Shown here piece by piece: positions 8,659-17,923 of a stretch of 22,299 nucleotides of DNA. The notes under the pieces were generated by a model. That model searched no databases. It saw only the letters and a program-made list of their open reading frames with translations, and was not told the DNA's origin. The stretch covers positions 1-22,299 of the forward strand of contig JAHBMJ010002142.1 in NCBI GenBank assembly GCA_018398765.1. The letters run 5' to 3'. Positions within the stretch are counted from its first letter, which is position 1. Every line of letters begins with the position of its first letter. The position numbers and the translations under genes were made by a program. Source of the DNA: Chromera velia (Eukaryota; Sar; Chromeraceae).

Positions 8659-11600
8659 ATGTCCGAGTTGAAGCCGCCAGTCTCTGACACAGTTTTTGCC
8701 CATCCAGACTTTTTGGAGGCTCTTAACGCCGGGGTCGCTGCAGAGGCTCGTACACCGATTCGAATTAGCACTCCGGGGCCTGGAGATGAAGACGTACAGG
8801 CGCAACTGGAAAAGGTCCGTGTTCCTTTCTTGGTACAGTAAGACTGTCGAGCGAATTTTTCGTTGGACATTGAGCTGTCTCTCACAGGTGAAGTTTATCT
8901 TCTGACTCTTCTTGCAGGTGCACCACGAGAGACTCAAAAAGTTGAGGGAAAAGCTGGGATTGCTTCCGGTAAGTCTTCTCGAAAACCGTGCGATGAGCAA
9001 GAACATGCAGCCCTGTTCCGCATCTTCGCGTCTGCGGGGCACATCTGCTTTCGTTGCTTTCGCGTTCATTGTGCGCTCGGTCTGAATTTGCCCTCATTCC
9101 CTTCTTGTGATGGTGAACGTGTAGGAAAGACACCCTGAAGCCCTTGACTTGTCTCCCTCGTTCGTTCAATGACTTTTCCCTTTCTCCCTGCAGGATGCCG
9201 TGGATGCAGGACCCTGCAGGTCTTGCAAGAACCCCATTCCCCTGGAGGCTCTTCTTCTTCAGTGGGACGCATCCCCGACTTTCCTCCAGAAGGTCACGCC
9301 TCCGGAGAAGGACACGTCTGCGGAGAAGGACACGTCTGCGGAGAAGGACACGTCTACGGAGAAGGACACGTCTGCGGAGAAGGACACGTCTACGGAGAAG
9401 AACACGTCTACGGAACCACCAACCATACCCTCCTTCAAGGAGTTCGTCTGCTTTGGCTGTCGTCTGGCGACGCAGGTGGGCTTTGGAGGGGGGGGTGCAC
9501 TCTTGTATGGGGGTCTGCTGGTGTGTTGCGGTTGCTTCGGAGGTTCTGGATTTGGGTGCTCGAGTGCCATTTTCTTTTTGTCTTCCCCTTCCGCCGACTG
9601 GCCTCTCTCTTTATGCACGTCTTTGAAATCTCCGGCCTCCCTGTAGTGAGTGGATGGAGTCTGTGTGGTGCTTCTGCAGCTGTAATGTGGGAATCTGTCT
9701 CTTTGACTCTGTCCGTTTGCAGAATTTGAGTAGGCGGCTCGTCTTCTGCCACGGCGTCTGGCTGGCTTTGAAGGCCGAGAACTTTCGCTGGGTCCGCTTC
9801 CCTCTTGACCCTGTGGGACTTGAAAGTGGGTTGGTTTGTTTTGTCATTGCATGAGAGGGGGAGCGGGGAATGGGGGGGGGCAGAGATAGGAGGGGGGGTT
9901 TCTGTTCGTCCTAACCGACAGTGTGTATGTATCAGCACGTCTGTGCGTTTCATTCTTTCTCTGTCTGGCGTTGCCTGCCTCTGTTTCCGATTTCAAAACT
10001 GAAGATCAGGTGTCGTGACTCCCTTTGCGTATGCATGCAGAGACGGGAAGGGTGGAGGTCAGGTTCCTTCCCCTCTACATTTCTGAAGAAGACGCAAAGA
10101 AAGGCACTCCACTGGGTGGTCGGGAGAAAGACTTCAAAAAGCACCTCGTTCCCGTCGACTCCTGGTACAACTTCAACCCCTTCGAGTTCCGCGTGCACGC
10201 AGAGGTCGAGACGGGGGAACGGGACGCCGATGGGGAACCTCTGATGGTGAGTTGGTGGGGCCTCACATTTAGTCTGTGGCACTTTCCGTCTCTCGCTGGA
10301 TCGATACATTGAGGGGCAGACGAGAACATGTCACACAGCGCATGTATGAGTACGTCAACCCGAACGCTGCACGTTCAGGCTTTTGGGACGCTGACCTGCA
10401 GTGGGAGAAAAATGGGGACAGACAGATTGACTCCTGTTTGAAAGAGCTGTTTCTGTCTTTTCCTCATGCATCGTAAGTGACGTCAATCTGCTTGCAGGAG
10501 ATGGATCCGACTAGAGACTTCTGGATTCGGCAGAGGGCCCAAGCGGTACAGAGAGATGTGAGTGCCGAGCTAAGCTCCGAGGACGCGCAGCTGCAGATTG
10601 TCTCCAAGACCATGATCCCCCACTTCACCTGGAACCCCATTGCAAAGAAGAAGAGAGTGGACGCAGATGCAGGCGCACAGGGGCTCCCGGTAGAGGCTCC
10701 TCCCCAATTCTCCTTCAGAGGAGAGGACGATCAGAAGAAGGCGATGACGGAGAAGGACAGAGCTCTAGATGGCGAAAAGGCCGGGAAGATGACAGGTGGA
10801 GGGGGGGCTTTCTGGTCTGAAACTAGGGTCAGAGCTTGTCTGTGAGAAGAGATGCCCATACAGTGGGAGTCTCTTTGGGTGATCGAAAGTCACAGCTGCA
10901 AACATGAGCAGTATGTGCCCTCCCGTAACTTTTCTTTCTACACTTCTTTCTCTCCCGCATCTCCAGCATGGTCACTTTTCCTCGTCTCCTTTCCTGCCCC
11001 CGCTGCAGCGGTGTATTGTCAGCCCATTCCAAATTCTTTTTTCGTTTCGTGTGTGCACTTTCTTGTCTCTCCTTTCTAATGCTAGTTTCTCATGTCGTGC
11101 CTGCATTCAGGTTCAAAAGAAGGGCGAAAAGGCCGAGGAGAAGGGGAACCGTCGGAGAAGCCTGATGGTCTGTCTGTCCACTTCCTCCGTTTCTCAGCCT
11201 CCTTCTAGCTGGGTAAGAGAGACAGGTATGATTCTCTCGATCTTTCACTGTCCTCCTCTTTTTCTCCTCACCCTTGCAGTCCCTCACAGAGACACGTCTG
11301 CCTTATCTGTCGCCTTCCTCTTTCGTCTCCTCCCTCCCCATTGCTTCTGTTTCTGCCGCTTCTTCGTCACTTTCCTGTTTGGTTTCTGCTCACTCTTCTC
11401 TCTTGCCGGTCTTTCTCTCCTTTCTCGTCTCTTTCGCCTTCACGTCTGCTTTGTGTAGGCCTTGCGATCGGGGACGGTGTGCTCGCTTGGTGCATTTTGT
11501 GGATGCAGGTCGAGAAGAGAGACTCGGCGTACTCCTTCCTGGTTGTGGTGTGTGGGGTTGAGGAGCAGGAGCGCCCCCTTGAAGCAGTTGCCCGTCTGAT

Positions 11601-14489
11601 GGAGAAGTTCCTCGATAGGGGGGATGAGGAGAATTGGGCAACGGTCGGTTGCTTGGTCGTTCTGGTTGGTTGGTCCAGTGATTCAATCGGTCGGTTGGCC
11701 AGTCCGTCAGTGGCTGACTTCCGTTTTTCCTTTCCCCCTTCGCATTTGCGTTCGCCTCCGAGAGCATTCCCATTCGAACCATCAGAGATCCGCTCTGGAT
11801 TGCACCGATTGTCTCAATCGAAAGAACGGGAGGAAGAAAAGAAGCAGTTCGTTTGGCACATTCGGATTTACGCAGACGTGAACGTTGTGTCTGGAATGTT
11901 CTCTTTCTCATTTCTTTGCGTCTCCGGAGTCTGCAGTCAATTCGCCAACTGAGGGAAGAGTTCGAGGAAGAAAATGGGGTCGCGAGAACCAGGACATCGA
12001 GGAATCTGGAATCTCCTGTGCTCACAAAGAAATGCGGGTCAGTAGAGGGCAGTGCAGGTAGCGATGTGCCTTTCCCGTATCCGTACTTACGACTTCTGCG
12101 GATGTCTTTTGCTTTCAGAAGGACTTGTCCGGCGACTGGTGTTTTTTCTGCATTCCCTCCGGTTTTCTCTACAGAATTTCCCTTCCTTTGTTTCAGACGT
12201 GTCTGGTTCCTCTTCTGCAGGCACCCCGTTTGTCTGAATGGTCTCGTCGAGGGCTACGGTGCTGTTGGGTCGGTCAATGCTTTATTGGGTTCGGGTGACG
12301 GGAAAAAGTGAAAGGGGGGATGAAAGAGGAGGGAAGGGAACCTCGTAGGGGGGGTGGCTCTGTCGGTGTGGATGTATGTCTGTATATGCCTGGCTGCCAG
12401 TTTGTCTGTCCGCACCTGCATAAGATGAAGTAAAGAGCAAGCGGAAGGAGAAGAAAATTCTCATGTTTTTGTCCATGCCTCTCGCTTCGCCCATCCGTCT
12501 GTCTGTTTGTCTGTCTTGTATGCACGCAGCAGCAACTAGCGTGTGATTTTAGTATTCACATAAAATACCGCAGGGTGGTGCAGGGGTAAGGGACGTTTTG
12601 GTCTACAGTTTTGGGGGGCATCACCCGCATTGTCTGAATTGTCTTTGGATCTTTCTTCCGTTCTTCCTCTCTTCATTCCCTCGTTCCTTCCTTCGGCGTG
12701 GAAGCAGAGTGAAGCTTCATTCAACGACACCCGACGGACAAGTCCTGGAAAATTTGGAGGTCTACAATCCTTTGAGGGAGCGCGTTCGCACTGTGAAAGG
12801 GTGAGTCAGGCAGGAATGAGTGAGGTTGTTTTGGTTCCTTTTTGGGTGCGTCAATTCACTGTAAAGTCTCATGCAGGAGTCGGTCCCCTGTTGCCTCTTC
12901 TTTCTTGGTTCTTTCCTTCCTTTCTTCCTTCTTCTCTTCTTTTTTTTTACATTTTTCATTCCTTTCTTCCTTTCTTTCTTTGTTCCTTCCTTCCTTCCTT
13001 CCTTTCTTTCTTTCTTTCTTTCTTCCTTCCCTTTCTTTCTTTCTTTCTTTCTTTCTTCCTTCCTTCCTTCCTTGCTGCCTCCATTCCTTTTTTCCATTTT
13101 CTCAAAGTCTCAAGGGTTGATCCTTTGATCGCTGCTCTCTAACACACTCTTTCTCGTCATTGCACGGCTCTTTTCAGCTGTTGTTTCCCAGTTCGTGCTT
13201 CATTCGCGTGTCCTCTTGTTTTTGGTCCCCTCTTTTCGTGCGGCCTTCAATCGCATTGTCCCTTGAGAACGGGGCCAACATTCATTGATAAGCCCCTCCC
13301 CGCCCCCGGGCATTGCTGCAGGATGGTGAACAAGTGGACATGCACGAGGGAGGAGTGCTCCAATCCCGCGCGCCCGTGGGATCTCATGTTCGACCCTTTG
13401 ATGCTCTTCGCGATTCAGAGGGCCGAGGAGGTGAAGAAAGCAGCGGGGGAGACGGCTGTGAAGAAGAAGAAACAAGAGACTCAGGATGAGAGGGCATTGA
13501 ACTTCGCCAGACAGAAAGCAGAGGACGAGCACACCGCCAAAAAGGTCAGTGCGGCAGTTGTTCCTTCCTTCTGTTTCGAATCTTTGAAGAAAGGTTGACT
13601 TAATTTGTCTCCCTCTTCATCTGACCTGAGAGGAATCTCAGGTCGTGTTTTATCCTTCGCTTGTCCTGCGTGCATGGTGCAAAGATATCTGTACTTCTTT
13701 TCGATTCTTGTCTCTCTCTCTCTCTCTCTCTCTCCCTCTCTCTCTTTCATGCGTGTGAGTGCAGGTTGAGATCTGGTTCGATGGGCCAGGAGAGCGCACC
13801 ATCAGATGCTGTTTGCTGCCGATTGGAAAGGAGTTCTCGTTTGGGGACGTAGGGGGGGGGGAGACCACAGGAAAAGCGAAAGCGGCAGAGGCGAAAGAGA
13901 CGGGCGTCTCACCATCTGCAGAAGGCGCCGGGAGTTCCTCTTCCTCGTCTTCCTCTTCCAGTTCCTCTGTTGGAGGAGCTGCCGCAGCTGCGGCCCCCTC
14001 CTCGTGTGCTTCCATCTCTTTTTCTGCAGCCGCCATCCTGTCGTCTGTCGCTTCGGTTCCCGTCGCCCCGCCGCTTCCACAGAGAGCGAGGGGGGTAGAG
14101 AAGTCGAACGGCCGTTCAGGGACTTCGAGTGGAAGGACAGAGGAGACACAGAGCCTGTCAGTGAGCCTCAGCCTGTGGCACAAGCAGCGGCAGCAGCCCC
14201 CCAAAACTTCTTTGGCCTCAGCTCGGGACAGTCACGCCGTCCCCCGATGGTCTTCGGAGACGGGTCGGGCGTGCAGGGCGATGGTGAGGCTGCTGACGAT
14301 CCGGGTGCGGAGTCCGACGTGGACGCAATGTCCATTGTCGAGTCGGTCTATGCTTCTCCCTCTCCTTCTGAACAGGGGGAGGGGGAGGATAGGGAGGAGG
14401 AGCCGCAGATGGAGGGGGGAAGGGATGAGCAGGGTGTTAGAGGGAAGAAGCGGCCAGCCAGTGAGTCACCACCGAAAAAGAAAGACTAG
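8659..14489 (+). CDS. Candidate PIAS/Siz-type SP-RING SUMO E3 ligase, multi-exon
   Basis: Probably transfers SUMO from Ubc9 to nuclear substrates. Phase-consistent exons: 8659-8814, 8918-8968, 9194-9475, 9723-9825, 10041-10246, 10498-10827, 11111-11212, 11509-11647, 11937-12057, 12221-12258, 12710-12800, 13322-13544, 13765-14489. Exon 3 has CRSC and FVCFGCRL (PHD-like pairs) around a repeat. Exon 8 has DSAYSFLVVVC, like the last PINIT strand. Exons 9-12 give the SP-RING: QDIEESGISCAHKEMR, then RGQCRHPVCLN across a splice (CxH..C), then KWTCTREECSNPARPWDL and FDPLMLFAIQ. Exon 13 begins VEIWFDGPGERTI, like the strand after SP-RINGs. A Ser/Ala tract and an NLS-like KKRPASESPPKKKD end it. No SAP domain was seen. 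Oddities: CX4C where CX2C is usual, an insertion of about 28 residues in the SP-RING, and a frame change within 13940-14095 that implies another intron. Family call fairly firm; exon edges 6, 7 and 11 less so. Confidence 0.75.
9305..9412 (+). repeat. Coding 18-bp minisatellite, six units
   Basis: Six in-frame 18-bp copies in exon 3 of the SP-RING gene encode EKDTSA or EKDTST. Copies differ mainly in the last codon (GCG/ACG), and the sixth has AAC for GAC. It lies between two cysteine pairs (CRSC and CFGC) and would form an acidic Ser/Thr-rich loop. The unit length keeps frame, so copy-number change alters only linker length. Confidence 0.93.
11937..12258 (+). CDS. Exons encoding the N-terminal half of the SP-RING
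   Basis: Two exons (11937-12057 and 12221-12258) flank a 163-base intron. The upstream exon ends in TGC AG before GTAGCG; the downstream exon starts after TTCTGCAG with G CAC. Splicing therefore creates Cys-Arg-His across the junction, giving RGQCRHPVCLN, which matches the C-x-H-x2-C zinc-ligand core of SP-RING/MIZ domains. Reading through without splicing gives FCRHPVCLN by chance continuity of frame, but loses the upstream ISCAHKEMR block. The phase fit and the motif agree, which is the main support for this gene's family assignment. Confidence 0.75.
12894..13074. repeat. Polypyrimidine (CCTT/CTTT)n tract in an intron
   Basis: About 180 bases of nearly pure C/T on the plus strand, built of TTCC and TTTC units with mirror-like stretches. 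It lies in the intron (12801-13321) that separates the two halves of the SP-RING coding sequence. Open frames here (Phe/Leu/Ser or Lys/Glu repeats) are artefacts. Confidence 0.93.
13711..13747. repeat. (CT)n tract before the last exon
   Basis: A pure CT run with one CCC interruption lies in the intron before the acceptor at 13764. It probably doubles as the polypyrimidine tract for that splice site. Confidence 0.85.
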
Positions 14490-15701
14490 TACTAGTACAC
14501 TCTGGACTGTCAGCCTGAGTCCTAGCCTGACTCGGAGTTTGTTACAGTAAAATCTGCGTAAATCTGCGTCATTCTACCTCTAGATCCGACACTGATTCCG
14601 ACTCTAGATTTGAGATGGACAGTTATATCTAGAGTTATATGTGAGTGAAAATCGTGAGAAGTCTTCAAAAATTTACGAAGAAAATTATGTATTAATAATT
14701 TTTATTAATTTAAATTACCCTAATAAATTACAGGTAAAAATTCGGGTCAGGTTTAATTTTTTTTATATGTTAATTTAGCAAAATCCGAAGATGATTAAAT
14801 TAAAGTTTTATTTAAGTTTAATTCTAATTAAGTGAATTAAAAAGATCGTCTGAAAACTATAGATTTAAAACACTAGCTGTCTCTAAAGCTACTAAAAGCG
14901 GTTGAAAGACTCGGACCTGGAACGTAAAAATGGGCTAATAGCAACTGCGTATGATGATGCATGGTCGATGATGAATGTATGGCTGCAAATATACCAATCA
15001 ATGTGGTGGGACTAACTGTGGGAAATGCTGCCAATCTACTAAATTAAATCTAGTACAGGCCGAGTCATCATCATTCAAAGTTATCACTCTACAGCAGATT
15101 ATCGATCGATCATCATTTCACCCCCCCGCTCGAGGAAGAAGCGGACCGGCCAGCGGATTCGAAGAGGGGAACCTCTTTATCGCAATCGCTCACTGCAAAA
15201 GAGTGAAAAGAGAGAAGCACAACAGGCTGCATCAAATTCCTCTAACAGAACGTGACCCTGCATGGGACTCGGGGCCGCGAACAAGAGACTTGGAGGCGGA
15301 GCGGCAACGGGAAAGATACAAAGAGAGGGGAATGATACAAAGGGACTGCCCGGGGACCGGACAAAGCAGAGGGCCTGCCACGGCAAGTTTAAAAAGGAAG
15401 ACCAGAAGCTTCTGGACATAGATGGGGAGCTTTTGGTGTTCAATGAAAAGAAGACCGACCACAGGGACACACGTTGGGTGTATCAACGGGTGGGCACAGA
15501 CCTTTTGTTTTCCTTTTCTTGGTACCTTCAGATGGTTGTCTTACACCTCCCACGTCGAATCTCTGCAGGCACTCCAAGAGAAATCACTGATTTCAAGCTG
15601 CTCAAAAGCGTTCAAACGAGCCCTCGATGCATCTTTTCGAGCAATTCCTTTCTTACTTGCATCTCTGCATGCAAGACACTATACCGGTCAAAGGCAGATG
15701 T
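14490..15701. other. Convergent intergenic region between E3 and E2 genes
   Basis: About 1.2 kb between the stop of the plus-strand SP-RING gene and the earliest possible end of the minus-strand E2. It starts with imperfect repeats of AGCCTGAGTCC/AGCCTGACTCG, then three TCTAGA hexamers within about 55 bases (about 14579-14635), then an AT-rich island (about 14640-14880). The rest has no gene I recognise; an open frame from 14975 starts with a Cys-rich stretch but shows no family pattern or splice support. Further 3' exons of the E2 could lie near 15300-15700 but I could not identify them. Confidence 0.55.
14640..14880. other. AT-rich island
   Basis: About 240 bases strongly enriched in A and T (runs such as TTAATTTAAATTA and TTTAATTTTTTTT) in an otherwise GC-balanced window. 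No coding frame, terminal repeats or target duplication were seen. It could be 3'-flank sequence rich in cleavage or matrix-attachment signals, an organelle-derived insertion, or a relic of a transposon. AATAAA occurs inside it (about 14722), in the sense direction for the SP-RING gene. Confidence 0.6.
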
Positions 15702-17587
15702 TCAATCTCCAAGCATTTCACACACAACGTATTTTGAAGCCTTTTGTTGCACATCGGCAATCCGAAAAAAGCCTGTGACTGGCAAGTCTCTGGTGGGCCG
15801 AGCAGAAGGAGACTTGCTACTGAAAATGCATTCTGAGGGCGAGGGAAGAGGCCGCAAGGGATGCATACAGACTTTCTGCCCCTGAACAAGTCCTACCAAT
15901 ACTACGGAGAAGCTCTGGAGGTGACAGGAAGGTGTCAAACGAATCTGGAATTGCACTTTTGCAGCAAGCAAAGACACATACGGGAGCGCACTGACCCCAG
16001 GCTGCTGCTGGTGGGGTTTCCTCTCCGGCTTCAAGTTGCCTGAATGTTCCTCCTCTTTGCTCTTATCGGCTTTGTCCTCCCTCACCTCCGTGGGTATGGG
16101 GATCTGCAGAGCAGAAGTGGGAAGAGAGGAAGACAGAGAGACGGAGGGGTGAGAAGAGACCGGGCACGTCACGAAGACATGAAGCCACACAAACCCGGAG
16201 AACCCATCCATCTTTTCTCCTGACTTTTGTGGTCAAACACATACAGTCAGACACAAACACACATGCAGACAGACGGACTATATGTTTCTTCTTCTCCCTT
16301 CTTTTTTTCATGTACATAACAGACGGACAGACTATATCGTCTTTTCTTTCCCTTTTTCTCCTTCTTCATTCTCTTCTGTTTCTTTCTTTCTTCTTTGGCC
16401 CGCTCTCTCAGTGGAAGGGTACCAGAGCTCCAGGCCTTAAGCGTACCCTGCGTCCCTTCTTTGGCCAGTGCAGGCTTCCCCCTTTGCACTTCCACATTCT
16501 TTCCATCTGGACGTGTTCGTTTCTTTTCTTCTCCTTTCGCTTACGAGGCAGCAACAGCAGCAGCAGCCAGGCCCCCCCAACCGCCAGCAACAGTAGCGCT
16601 TTTCTTTTTTTTTCTTTTTTCTGGGGTTCCCTTTCTCTTTTCTTTTCTTCTTCAGGGGTTCCCTTTATCGTTTTCCCTCGACGAAGACAATAGTAGCAAC
16701 GGAGCAGCCCCTCTCTTCTTGTTGGATCTCTTCTTTTGTCCCCCCGCCCAGATGGAAAGAATGCGTGTGCGCAAACAGACAGACAGACAGACAGACAGAG
16801 AGACAGAGCAACACAGGGTATGTTCCTTCCTCTTCCGTCATTCTCTTGATGCACACGACTGACTGACCGACCCACCGACAGAGAAAAAACGAAGAAAGAA
16901 GGAAGGAAGAAGCAAGCGAAGGAAAAATGGAAGGATGGAAGGAAGGGAGGAGAGCAGAGAAAGAAGGGCGGAAAGGGCGGTGCCCTTTCAAGATTCACCT
17001 TCCTGCTCCACGCTCGTCTCTCGCTCCCAAAAGCCTCTGCATCCTGCATCTCCTCCTCTGTCAAAGATGATGGGAGGGGACGCATCTCCCCCCTGTAGGT
17101 CTGCTGCTTGTTTCCTTTTCCTTTCCCCCCTCCTGTCTTCCCCTGATGGACAATTGTCCCTTCCCCCCCTCCGGCCGCTTTTTCTTTTTCTTTCGGGTCA
17201 TGGTACTCCGCATAGGGTCTCGTCCCCATCACCGGGAAGAGAGCGTCGTTCAGAAGAGACCTGATGTCCCACTCGTCCACGGCCCAGCTGTCCTCGCAAC
17301 ACTCCCTGACTTCCTGACGGTAGGCTGCCGGGTCCTTCTCGTACAGCTGTGCGGCCCTCGGGTTTGCAGGGGAGTCCGTGTTCGGAGCGTCTAGAAGGGA
17401 CTGCAGACAGGCAGGCAGGCAGACCGACAGGCAGGCAGACAGACAGACTGTATCGTCTTTTCTTCACTTCATTTTTTCAGACAGACAGGCAGGCAAGGAG
17501 GCAGGCACAAAGGTAGTTTGATCAGATGGGGGAGCAGTGGGATACACACAGACACACACATGCACGCGCACATCGACGCACGCACGG

Positions 17588-17623
<36 letters not shown>

Positions 17624-17722
17624 ACACACACACACACACACACACAGACACAATCACACACACACACACACAGACACAATCACACACACACACACACACA
17701 TACACACACACACACTCACACT

Positions 17723-17768
<46 letters not shown>

Positions 17769-17891
17769 CAGAGAGAAAAGAGAGAGAAAGAGAGAGAGAG
17801 TATGAGAGAGAGGGAGATCTGCCTCTCTGTTCGTCTGCCCTATGTACCTCTTCTGTCTGCTGTCTGTCAGTCTGTCTGTCTGTTTTTTATA

Positions 17892-17923
<32 letters not shown>

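Noticed and set aside
9305-9412. CRISPR-like short repeat array
   Set aside because: Units are contiguous 18-bp copies without spacers, in frame inside an exon; it is a coding minisatellite.
12598-12680. Alternative SP-RING half from HHPHCLNCLW
   Set aside because: It lacks the preceding cysteine and the flanking pattern. The CRHPVCLN junction at 12057/12221 fits the motif and phases much better.
12871-13128. Phe/Leu/Ser-rich membrane protein or Lys/Glu-rich protein on the other strand
   Set aside because: Both are readings of the CCTT/CTTT polypyrimidine intron tract.
14975-15421. Cys-rich secreted protein gene
   Set aside because: The start (YGCKYTNQCGG, CGKCC) looks attractive, but there is no signal peptide, the rest is low-complexity and charged, and there is no splice or family support.
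16408-16990. Continuation of the E2 protein past 16999 as one open frame
   Set aside because: The frame becomes Phe/Pro/Ser and Cys/Leu/Ser low-complexity beyond a GTGAAT donor, and a charged exon in the right phase follows at 16103.
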